Assembly: GCA_038380795.1 (NCBI GenBank)
Contig: CM076272.1
Coordinates: forward strand, 6,692,001-6,756,000
DNA: 64,000 nt
Origin: Pyrocephalus nanus
Taxonomy: Eukaryota > Chordata > Aves > Passeriformes > Tyrannidae
Direction: 5' to 3'
Position numbers and translations under genes: made by a program. Below the pieces are notes generated by a model. The model was not told the DNA's origin. It did not search any database and saw only the letters and a list, made by a program, of their open reading frames with translations. Shown here piece by piece: positions 46,118 through 59,000 of this stretch. Every line of letters starts with the position of its first letter. The first letter of the stretch is position 1.

Positions 46118-49100
46118 GTAACAATCAAAGCAAAATTATTTGGTTGCAGAGTTTCCTATGTATATAAGAACCTGAATGTGCTTCAGAGTGTATTCAGTGC
46201 ATATTACAGCAGTGGACTGGCATCCTTGTCTGCATCCATCTGTACCACCAAAGAGGTTACCACCTCCAGATTTTTGTCACCTCCCACCCGTCAGAAATTA
46301 CCACCTTTACTGTTCTGTTGCCAGTGCTCCAAGGTTGGACCACTGCCTAATTGCTGCAAGGAAGGTTACCTCACATCACCTATTTTAACTGTTTAAACTA
46401 TTCTAATTTATATTGCTTGAAAGAAATTAGGGCATGCTTATGTGAACTGACCTAATGCATGAGTTGGATAACAGTGGAAAGTAAAGAAGTATCAGGAAAT
46501 GACAGAAGTGGGCAGAGTGCTACAGGCAGTGCTCCTTGACTGAGCAAGGTGTTTGTTCATGGCCTGAGACACGAGCAGTGCAAGGATTCACAAACTTCTG
46601 GAAATTCACCATACTGATTTTTGCTCTTAATTCCTTTCACTTTTAAAATGGAGGTCAGGTGTATTGGCTTGTGTGCAATGCTCAGTTGTACTGGACATTA
46701 TTTTCACTGTAGCACAAATGTTCAGAAATTAACTATAAATAGACAGAACCTGTTCATTTCATTGTCATCTTATAGCAATCAGTAATATCAATTAATCAAA
46801 TTTCTGTGGCCAGAAATAATATCTAATTATTCTCTTTTATTAAACTACAGAAAGCTCTACAATGATCCCAAGGCCTTCTTTTATCGCTAAGCCATCATTT
46901 GGTTCATCTCTAGTGACCAACCTGGTAGCACAGTCAAAAGTTAAACAGAATTATTTACCTCTGTGTGTCATGCCTGGAACACCAAGTGGGTGAATTTATC
47001 AGCTTTGTTATTTGGCACTACATTTGAGTTCAGTCTAGAATTCTTAAAGCTAAGTTTTTAGATAAAAAATTATAATAATCATAGTTTATGTGGCTAAGTC
47101 ACAGAAGGTGATAATGTCTTATACACTGCCAGAACATTTTGTTTTCCTTGCCTGCTCTGTCCAATTCATTGCATAATTTCCTTTTCCCTCTGGTCCATTT
47201 CTTCTGAGCTGTGATAATATCCAACAAGCATTCATATCAGATCCTCATTTTAAAAAACCCCCACATTTAATACTTGCTTTAGGAAATATAACCTCCTGTT
47301 GCACTGTGCTGTTTTAGGTGGACTGAGCAAATCCACATGCCCATATGCAATTCAAATCTTCCCTGTCCTACAGCAGAGCAGCCAAACATAGCACTGTGAC
47401 GTGTGGTTTCTCAAAACAGATGCTGTTTGTAGTGCTGCACATGGAACATTCATCCTGTCCTCAGAACAAGTTCTAGAGCTGAGGACTCTCCAGTTTCCCT
47501 GAATCTCTTCGTGTCTTGACGCTGAAAAACCAAGCCAAACCAAATTCACCATCACCTCTGCTAACTTGGTGAGTATAATTCTGCATGATAAAAGAATATG
47601 TCTCAGAGTGGAGACTGCTTTTTAGTCTGGAATAATGTGAATATTTCAATGCCAGCTACCAGCAGTGCCTTTGTCAACTGCAGAGTCAGCTTCATCCAAG
47701 TTTGTTCTTATTCACATGTACATCTTGGCTTAGAATGGCATTTCTGATCTGGTAAAAAATAGGAAATGACCTCAGCATCACCAGCACACTAATGAAACTC
47801 AAATTTCCTCATAGCTGGTGGTAGGCCAGTGATCCCTGCTGGAGGAACCCCACAGCCCTGTGACAAGGGGGCACACACTGAGACCGCTGTCACACCACCC
47901 AGTTCTCAGGTTCTCCTCGGAGATGTGTGTTGAGAAACACAGAAAAAAAATCTATAGGAAAAGCCCAGTTTAATCCATTAGGGCAATAGTTTCCTTGTGT
48001 TTATCAAAGGAAACCAACAGGGACAGTTGGACACAATTTTTGGTTAAGGAAATCTGCGGTGACAGCATTCTGCCCTTCACTGACAGGGAATAGTGACAGC
48101 AAAAACATTCTGTGTCACAGATTCACTGTTTCTGGTGCTCCTCATATTGTCATGAGGAGAGAAATAAATACAAAATGCATTCATACTGCTATCTGGGACA
48201 ATAGGGGAATTAATGGTGTCATGACAGAGGAGCAAAAGTCTAAGCATCCTCATTCCCTAGACCAGCTCATCAGACTCTTGTCTGTGCTGCTGGAATTTTT
48301 TCCCTCTCTATAGTGCACATCATGGATTTTGGTTGTAAGAACTCTTTTCTTTCTATTCTTTAATGACAGAAGATATGGGCACAGGATGATTTTTAGACAG
48401 GGAATTGTGGGTGTTGTTTTGTTTTCTTTAAAAACTAACAGAGCAGCTTTAATTTAAAAAAAGATATTGTTGTTCAAGAATGATAAAATCATTTAAAAAA
48501 AAGAACATTGCTAGTAATAACTTTTTTACTGTGTGACCAGATACTTGGAAAATTTATATTCGAACCTAATTCATCCCTGAATTAGTTGTTACTAGGCTGA
48601 AACTACAGGGCAATAGATTTGGGGGATTCTAGGGGGAAATCTTGGTGAGTCATTTTGTATTAAATGAGCAGGTGAATTTGTCTATGTTTCACAGCAGACA
48701 TGAGATCTTGCTTGTGAAGGTTACTGCTGTGTTCTCTTTTCCAAGTACTAACTTGCTTCTGTTTTGGAAATAAAAAAACCCAAAACAACAACTTTGTGGT
48801 AATAAAGTATTCTGATAGCTACAAGGACAGTGAGCATTAGCAGAAGCTGAGTGTTGTGGCTCCTCGTGACCATATTGATTTTGATAGAATAAGTATGAGG
48901 AGAAAACAAGGTAAAAGTACAGCAGTGCAAAGCAGCTCAACAGACACGTAGATAATAACTCTCACTGTTGATGGTGACATTTGGTATTGAGAGCTGTTAC
49001 TTCTCAGCAAGAAGGTCAGGTTGATAAAAAGCTATGAATTGATTTGACCTGGCATGTTTAAGAAATGGAAATTTTAAAAGTATGCAATGAGTGAAGTCAC

Positions 49101-52100
49101 TGTAGAGGTTCCATTATTTTCTGCTGGTGTCAGAATTATTGATTTTCTAGGAGTGTTAATGTAAGTATTTCTCAAAAGGAACTGAGAAATTATGTGTATT
49201 TTCCTGTGAATGAAGATGCTACTGTATTTCTGCTGAAATGTTAGGGAGGTACTAAATTAGTTATTTCTTTAATTATTTATTCTGTAAAGTCTTAATAATT
49301 TAAGTGACTTTACCTAAAGAAAGAAAGAAAAATAGATAAGTTCCATCAACCATCGAGAGTGTGATAAACCAGTGGAAAGTGGCAGAAGAGCTTATGAGAA
49401 TTTAATTATAGTAAAAACAAGACCAAAAACCAACTTATACTGAGCTAACTGAAGAAAGAAAAGCCAAAGAAAACTTTAAAGAAAAAAAACCTAAAACACT
49501 CCCCCTACACACTCCACCTCAATTTAGTTCAGTGCTATGATTGTTATCCTGCCTATTTTGAGTGTTCCTGGTACAATCTGGACAACACAAACAATCTGAG
49601 AATTTATAATCAAATTGATTGTGAGGTACACATTGGATGCTGTCATTGACAGCGATGGGCACCTACCTCTGCTCTGCACTTTACAGGCATTTTCTATTGA
49701 TCCATTTTCTGCACAGTGTCTAATACTGCTGATGGTACATTATTGTGACTGCATTTAATGATTAAATTGATATTTCAGGCTTGGCTGTTTGTCAGGGGAG
49801 TTTTTGTTTTGTTTTGTGATGCTCTTTTTTTTAATTTTTATTTTTTTAAAGTATATGTCTGATAATAGACAGTCCATATGCAACTGTGCTGAGTGGTGGT
49901 GTATATGATTGCTGCCCAGGCCCCTGGAGCTCTCAGCTAGAGATATATCACGTTTTCCAGGGGGCTGGGTCAGTTGTTAGAAATGAAAGTGAAGCTATTT
50001 GTTGCCTTTTTTTTTTCATTTTGTTTTGCAGCAGCAGCATGGATTTTGTTCAGATTTATGGGTGACTGCCTCAGTTAAACAACTGCCACTGCAAGCAGCA
50101 AAAGTCACACTCTACTCAGTTCATTCTGAATTGGAACCATCTATTACCCCTCTACAGTGAGTTTAATAACTCCCATAATTTTCTGCTATAGATTCACATA
50201 AAGGGCATGTTATTTTTTAAAAGAGAAATACATTTTCCCCTATCTGGGCCTGACAAATCTATAAGCCAAACCTTCCATTAACTAAAAGAAGAATTTCCTT
50301 TATTTTACACAGGTTCTTTCCTAACCTTTAAGGTAATTAGCTGTAATTATGCTGCTATGTAATTATAGTGTTGATATTCTAAGTATTCTGAATTTTATTC
50401 TGGTTTCTGTGGTGCTGCACAGACCTGAAGTAGTAGCTGGGCTGTAGCCAATTTTTGGTGTGCATTTGTTGAAATATAGGGATAATTATTCCTTAAAATG
50501 AATGTTCATTTTGGCATAAGTATGATTCTTTCTCAGTCTTTCAGCTTTATTGCTTCTTTTATTAGCAGCTTTTCAATTTCCTTAATCCTAAACAGAGGCT
50601 TTTTGGGAATGGAGGTAGGGATTATTTTGGTGTTTATTAACAAACCTAATGCTCTTAACCTTACACAAGTATGAGTTTATTTAGATGGACGGGCTCTGCT
50701 CCACATGCATTTTGTAGCTGCCATTGTAGCTGGGCAGACCTTTTCAGGACAAGAGGAGTAATCGGTGGACATAAGAGGTTTGCAGTTGTTTATACAACCT
50801 CTGTCACAATGGTTTGTTTTATAAAACTGTCCTGAGAGATGCTCACCCACCCTTGCCAGAACCTCTCCTAATCTGCCACACTTAACTGACATGGAATTTT
50901 CACATCAACATGTTTTTGTGTGTATTTCCTGGTATATCAGACTGTGAAGTTCAGAACACACTGAAGCATCCCAGAAATCACAAGAGAGATCACAAGGGCA
51001 GGGCAGCATTTCTAACAATGTATGTTTGCAGTTCCAACTAGAATTGGGTGGAAATGAAACAACAATAAATTTGTCAAAAATTCTTAACCTTCTTATTCAA
51101 TTTTAATTGCTTTTTAATTGTTAGTTTCTATTCTGTGATCTGCTGGATGGTCTTGGTGGACCTGACACATTTCCTTCATATATGGAGAATAATTCCTATG
51201 TCCCTAATGAAGTTCTCTGAGCTCAACTTTTAATGACAATTCAAATAATGAAATGTTATTTATCTGAAATATATGCCTGAAATATTTGTGAGGGAAAAAT
51301 ATAATTCAAATATTTTCCTCCAAATTCTAGATAGAATTAAAATATTCCCTTTTATTAGAGGAGAAGTGGAGACTAAAAGGACTATAAACATGCCATTAGA
51401 AAATGAAATTCTAGTCGACATTTGCTTGTCTCTTTTGTCCCTGACAAAAAGTTGAAAGAACAAAGCCTTGTATGAGGTCAGAAGTTCTCAGCTGTGGGCT
51501 GACAACCCACTGGTATTTCTGCCATCCTGAAGTCCAGGTGGAAACAGTGTAGTCTGTAGTTGGTTCATAATCTTTTAAAGGGATATTATTATCTACTATA
51601 ATGAAGAGGAGTCACCAAGCCAGTCTATTGGGTCTGGAATGGAAGTAAATGGGGAAAACAATGAAAAAAATCTTCATAGGTTCCCCATTCTTTCTCTCCA
51701 ACAGGTTATTAATAAAACCTAAAACTCTCTCATTCATAATCTTGCAGTGGTTGTGTTTGGACCATATATTCCTTTGGACACAAACCATGTTCTATAGTGT
51801 TTCTGCACTACAAAATGATCCCAAAGGGCAGAAGCTGCCCAGGGCTTGGTGTGGGAGAGCAGCCACAGCCCAAAAGAGCTTCTACTGTTCCATTTATTCC
51901 CCCAGGGAGACAGCTCTTCTGTTCTCTTCAGTACAGTTGGGCAGTAAAACATTTGAAGAGTTTGCTGTAGCATTTCAGCCCGGGGTTCAGAGCTGCTCAC
52001 TGGCACTGAAGCGCCCTAAACCTCCCAGGCAGCAAAGCACAGCTGAGTCAGCTTTCTTAGTCTTGTCCTTGGCTCTGCAGGATGTGAATGTGTCAGCAAA

Positions 52101-53049
52101 TTAAGAGCTTGGCCAGCGTGCAGGGAACATGCCTGGACAATCCTGCACAGTTGCTTGTCCAGTATCTGGGGTGTAGGTGTGAAAACACAGATTCCATTAC
52201 ACTAGCACTCCTGGGCTGCCTCCCTTCTTCCCACACCTATGACGCTGCTGACTTAACTGGTGGTTATGCTTTGCTTGGAAAGACAACTCTATCTGGAGGC
52301 ATAAATTAAGTCAGTGTAGCTTTGAGATATGCATGAGCCTTTAGGAATTTAAATCCTGTTGGTGCTGTACTAATCTGGGACTAGACGTGCCCAGGGCATA
52401 TTCACTGAGCGTCATTCGTTTGAACAAGGGGCTGTGGTGGCTGTGCATGTGATACAAGGAGTGCATATTTAAGGATGATGTTGCTGACTCACAGACCTGT
52501 CAGATAAAAGCAGTATTCACAGAGAGGATACAATAGTTGACCTGTTTGCTAACTTGAATAGAAAGTTAACTTTCAGTAGGACTGTGCAGACTGTGTTTAC
52601 TGAAAGGAAAGGCAGAGTATCTTGGAGGAGGAAATATGAAGTGTGGGGACATGGACAAGCTTCTGGTAACTTATGGGGTCTCTGACAAAAATATTGCTCA
52701 GCAAATAAGGACTTCCTTTGGTGATTCACTATCTGTATTCTGTTTGTCATTTAATCTAACTTCAAACTCTAAAAATTGTGAATAAAACATATTAGTACAC
52801 AGGACAATTTGACATACACCACAGGAACTGTTCACTGAGGTCATCATCTCTGCAGTGTAGGGAAAACAGCACCTTGGCCAAAGGAGCAAGAGAGTTGGAA
52901 TCTGAGCCAGAAGCAGTGCCAAAATGAGAGAATAAACATCTCTTCGAACACCAAACCTTATGGAGATTGCCTAAAATTTGCCTGGTTGGCTGGGCCTTCC
53001 TTTGAAAGCTGTCTTGCAACAGATTAATTAAAGCAGATGAGCTTCTAGA

Positions 53050-53071
53050 TTTTTTTTTTTTTTTTTTTTTT
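53050..53071. repeat. Homopolymer T tract, 22 bp
   Basis: An uninterrupted run of T in otherwise unremarkable intergenic sequence. Confidence 0.9.
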
Positions 53072-56000
53072 CCATGGAGACAAATCAGTTTTCCTTATAA
53101 CAGTTTCTGATGTTTCAGACAGCCAAAGATTATGACAGGATGAAATACTTCTCTGTATTTAATTATCAAGTTTTTAATTTGAATTTATCAGGAGACTAGT
53201 TGAGTAGGGTCTGCAAAATTTTCAGGCAAAGGAGTTTTCTAAAAATAAAATGTTGTTAGCAAGATACTCAGTGTGCGTAAGATGAAGGAATTTATAAATA
53301 GGTTTAGGAAATATTGAGCCCATTATGAAATAAATAAAAAATGGATTTTTAGGGATATGAGCATGTGTCAAAGCTATTTTAAAGGAGCCTAAATCCTCAC
53401 TGTGGAGGCCTTGTCTCACTCTTTCTGTGGTACCAGATATTCTCCAGCCCCACAATGAAAGGGAATGATATGAAAGAATATGTGGGGTAGAAAGCAAGAG
53501 TAGAGAGTCTGCCAGTGGGAATCAAGTGGTCTAATTCATCTGACATTTTATTTTCTGCCATCTCCTTTTTTTTGTTGGTTTTGTTTTGCTGATGATATTG
53601 TCTTTTTTCAAAATCAGGAGTGTCAAAAGTAGCCTCCCTAGACAAAGTGCAGATTTAAGAGGGGATGGGTCACGGGGATCCATTGGCTGGGTTTGTGGCT
53701 CTCCCACAGGAGATCACTTTTAAAGCAAATCTACCCATCATTCCATGCTTGTGTTTTAATTGAGGAGTGATCTGGGAGCACTCAAAGCAGACTCCTTGCA
53801 GAGTAATCCACACCAAAACCTGTGCTCTGGGAGTGTACCTAATGAGCTCCAGCTTCTGATGGGTACTCATCCCCAGAACTAGACTAGAACCAGCACAGAG
53901 CCATTCCCAACAACTCCCCTGGCACATAGGCCTGGAGTGAGCTCATTCTGGTGTTTTACACCAAATATCTCATTGCTCATATATGCTGTTATTGTACTGT
54001 AGGGGCTCTTGCAGTAGACATGATCCTAATTTGATCAATGAGGTAGTTGTGAGACCCTATAACAAGATGACTGTAACAAGATCACTAGCTGGTCATGGAG
54101 AAGAAAGAGTAGATAGAGCAAATAAAATGTATTTTCCAAGGAGAAATAATAGATTAAATAAAGTGCACTTCTAATGCCTTTCTTGTGCACCATATCCTTT
54201 TAGTGTATAAATTCATACTCCTGCGGAAGCTGAGGGAGACTATGTAATCCATATGAAATTTCTTGTTCTGTTTTTATATTGTCACAATATTGCATTGGAG
54301 TGTGTACCCGAAACTAAAACCAAAGCAGAAAGAAGATGACTTTTTATTATTAAATGTTGGGGCCCTTTTCTTGCTTATCATATTTGAGGTATGTATTTTC
54401 AGTCTCAAGCGATATATTTAATAAAAATTAGTTTTAAAACCAGTGAAGAATGAAACAAAGTGAAAAACAAGAAGAATATAAATTTACTTCAGTGCTTTCA
54501 AATTCCCTTGTTGGCATGCTATTTTCTATTGTTTTCATTCACATTTCACTACCACATTGCAAGCAGCACTGACAGCCAACCTTTACTTATTTTTTTATTA
54601 GCAATTCTATTTAAGAACATGAATATTTTATCCGGCTACTTCCCAATGCAAGAAACTTCTCAGAAAATTGCATCATTTCTATTATTTAAGAACGTGGTCA
54701 GGATGTCAAGAGCACAGCCTGATTCCAGGAGCTTAATCTTCATATAGTAGTATATTCAGGAATTGCCATTCTCTTTTCTGACTCACTTACTTATAGGAAA
54801 ATGCCTATATTATAAAAAACTCTAACTGTAAACCTGTTGATCAAATCTCTTTTTGTCTCCTTCCTCTGATTGGATTATTTCTTTTCCAGGAGCAAACTTA
54901 ATAGAAAAGATGAAGTCGCCTAAGTCTGGATTTTTATGGAATGGAGCAAAATGAACAAAATCACTGGGCTTGAGCAGGTTCAGGAGACCAGAGTGGTCAC
55001 ATAAGAATGTTGAATTTAGGCTTCTATTTAACATTTTGTCTGCTGGTCTTGAAAGCTTTTGTCCCGACTATGGAAAGATACCTTGTTAAGAACAGATCAT
55101 CGTATTTTATCAAGCATTCCATGTTTCTATGACTCCTGATAGGTAAACTGAGAGCAAACAGAGACAACCATCATTTTTGTTTTGAAAAGCAAAGGATTGG
55201 AACATTTAGGTTTGGTCATAGTGGAAACTACAAACAACTCTTGCCCGTTAGAATCCTGTTTACCATCTTATTCCATGATGAGTGGATAAGGATCAGTGTA
55301 AGCTCTTTGTGTGGTGGCTCATATGTAACTGATGCAGGATAGATTACAGGATGTGCCAACACTGATTAAAAGGGAAAAGATATTTTTCTGACAGAAAAAT
55401 TCACTTAGAGCTGTAAAGATTATATTCTTCTGAAACAGAAGAATTTTGGTAAAGACAGAGATTTTTAAAGCATTATTTTAAAGCATAGCTATCTCAGCAT
55501 TGCTTTCCTCAATTATGCATAGGTGATACAGAAGACAAGCTGGTTAGACAGCTTGACATTGGAGATTAGGTGTGATAAGCAAAGTCTGAAATTCTTTAAC
55601 TGTTTGCTCTCTATGTACTTAATAATGCCCTGGATTTTCCTGCTGCCTTTACTATGCTGAGTCCCTGAATTCACCCAGATGTACTGGCTGCCTGGAAATG
55701 TCAGGTGAATACCAGAGTGTGCCAAAGCGGTTTCTTACAGGGTCAGATTCCTCCTCTGAGCTGACAGCTGTTGTTCAAAGTATATTTAATGCCTTAAACA
55801 TCTGAACTGATCCACGCTAAAACATATGGGAAAAGTTCAAAGGTACAACAGCAACACATGACTCTTAATTTAGTGAAAGCGATTGAGAGATAACGTGAAT
55901 AATCCTTACTAAGTGAAATTGAGAATGAAACTTTTTAATGCTCGCACTCAGCTGAGTTTTGTTTGCTTATAAATATGCATTTAATGTTTGGTTATTTTCA

Positions 56001-59000
56001 TGTTTAAGTTGTTCACTAGCCAGGGTAGCATACCTGCCTTCTAGCCCTGAAACACCAGAATCATGATCCCTCACATCACAATAATAAAGAGATATTTTTG
56101 TTTCAGTTCTCTAATTTTGCACAATATCTTTGTTGAAACAAACTGGAAACCATCTGTAATGTCTCCTAAAATAAGCATCATCCTCATTCTCTGAATCTCT
56201 GCAGCTCCTGTTTATTTGGTAAACGGGACCTCTAAATGCACATCCAAGGCATCCCATGGTCCTATTATACTATCAGTGCTTGGCAACCTTTACTTAACTT
56301 TGTAACCTTATAAAAGACTTGTCAATGAGCCAACTGTGTTAGAATCATCACAGTCAGTTAGAAAATTTTGCTGTTTTCCTTTCTGAGAGTTAATTATGAG
56401 TTAGAAGCGCTTGTTTTTGTAGAGAGGTTTGTCTCCATGAGGGAAAGTGTTCCTAATGCATTTGACATTAATTTCTGTCATAGTGTTTAAAAGGCTTAAT
56501 TTTAGTTAGGTGTCTAGGGATTTAGTTCCAGAATTCCCATTATCCTAATTGGTTTAGCAGGCTGAAGCAACTCAATGCACTTCCAGGCAATTATTTCACC
56601 CTTCAGCTGCTGGCATCATACTAAAGGAAATAGATTATGTCATTTGTGTGTTCTCAGAAATTTACCTTGTAGCTGTGCCCTGGTGTCAGGAAATCAAGTG
56701 TCTAAATAATGAAAATGCTACAAATTGTTGCAAATTGCAGAAAATTACAGAGATTCCATCAGCAGCCAGTGTCACATCTCAGTTTATGGGACTTCCTTTT
56801 CAAGAAGTGGATAACACAAATAAAATAGCAGTGACCTTGATTCATCTTCCTAATGGTACTATCATTGAGGAAGTGAAGGGCAGAATTTTGATGCTGTTTG
56901 TATATTAGTTTTAGAGGAAATGCAATCCTGGCTGCAATGTGACAAAGAAAATGCTTCAAGAATGGGACCCAGAGGCTAAAAATAAGGATTCCAGTCCTGG
57001 CACTGAACACTGTCTCATAGTAAGTGGAAACTCAGTGTTTTTTGGTGTCTAATTTAAAGAGATACTGATCATGCTAAAGTTGTGACCATTAGTATTACTG
57101 TTGCTTCAGAGCTGCAGATTTGTTCTTTAAAATATTGAGTGGTACTTTAAGGATGACATAAAGTCAAAAGGGGCTGGCTGACCTTTGCAACCACAAAGTG
57201 TGATGTGTTGGGTCCCATGGCTGATGAAGATCCTGGGGGCCCTTGTTCCCAGCTCTGTGATTTGATTTTTGGCTGTCTCAAGATGTGTACAGGTGGGAGT
57301 GCATGGCCAAGAGGAGGTTGCGGTGAAGCTGCAGCCTCTGTGACAGACACAAAAACAGCTCAGAGTGACACAGGCAACCTCCAGTTTGGATGGCATTTGG
57401 ATGGTGGGTTGCATGTCCAGCTAATGAACAGCTGCAGCTTGTCAGCCTGCACTGAGTTGGGCCTGGGTTTTTTAAAGCTGTTTTTATTCTGTGTTTCTCA
57501 CTCTGCTTTTCACTTTTGCAAGGAATGGGAGTTGGAGAGACATCTTGCCTGTTGTCTTACAAGACTCCCATTGTTTCCAGCTTCTTGCCACAGAGGACAG
57601 TGACTTGTTTTTGGAGGTGAATCCTTTAGGTGCCAGTCTCCTCCATAGCAGGTTCTACAGTAAATATTTGCTAATTTTATTTTTGATAATATGTTGCTTT
57701 TTGCTCCTGGTACAATTTTGCTTACTTTTGTAGAAAATTTATCTCTAGACTAAAGGTCACAGTGTGGATTATCTTACAGACCCAGAATAGCTGATTCTAA
57801 CACATTTCTTTCTCCTTTCTTTCAAATAAATCTTTGTACTGCCCTGTAGCAGTGCTTTTTACTAATGAGAGCTATTGCCAGGCTTCCCTGTTATGGCATT
57901 TGTTAGAAATGTGCTTAAGATACAAAAGAGGTGGCTCACTGGTGTGGGAACACTGGGCTTTTGTCTGTTCTTAGCCACTGTCAGAATTAGGATCAGTGTT
58001 TTATTTAAAGCCCAGTGATTCAGTTCAGATCCCTATAATTCTCAAGGGAGGGCTGCTCACAAGGGAAAAAAATCAGTTTTCGTACAGACTTGTCTTCAAA
58101 TTCCTACATAAAACACTAACTTAAAAGAACAGCAGTGTAGCTGAAATGGGGTATGAATTGGCTAGAAAGTTTAAAATACAGCACCATTATGATAAGTCAG
58201 GCCAGATGTCTTCCTTTTCTCACAAAATCTGTTTAGACATTTGTAGAATTCCTTTGTTTTGGAACAGTTTCATCATATCTCTTCTGTACATCCTTTGGTA
58301 TGTGGATCAGACAGATTTTTACCAAAAGCCTATTCACAAGCAATGGACCAACCCCGTGTTTCCAAAGAGGAGCCAATTGTCTGATTCTTTCAAAGATGTG
58401 AGCAAATTTTGCACCATATTGAGTGGCCTTTGGATGCAGGTAAAGAATTCAACAGCTTGTGGTAGTGCTAATTAGTGTTAATAATAACTTCAATGACCTG
58501 CCTTGGCTTTAAAATGCCCGACAGAAATTACCCTGTCCTTGAAGGACAGAGATTTTGTTTCTGTGCCTGTCTGATTAGGGACTCTCATGCCCACGTGTCT
58601 GTGTTTAGGGATCACACACAATTGACTAAGTGGGTGCATGTGTGTAGAGGAAAGAGAAGTGGGTGGTGTTGGAGAATCAAGAGGAAAAAAGGCAGAAATT
58701 TCCCAAAAATACTGCACCAGAATTCCATTATTAAAGGGATTTCTCCTGTAGGCTAAATAGCCTTGTTAAATCCAGAAGTAATAATAGGAAAGCATTAGGT
58801 TAGGAATTGGATTGTTCAAAATTAAACCTTGTCTCTCTAATTTTGGTACTTTTTCCATGGTTAATTTGCTGAAATATGTATGAGGGTCTGAGGGAAATGT
58901 AAGCTTTAATTTGAGCAAGTACCCAAAAACCTCCAAAGTACAAAATTTTTATTTTTTCTGGCTAACAGGTTGCTGATGGTGCAGAAAACAATTGTATTTT

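Noticed and set aside
51649..52104. Plus-strand 151-codon frame
   Set aside because: In 64 kb read in six frames at this AT content, roughly one frame of this length is expected by chance. It has no motif, splice context or resemblance to a known protein.
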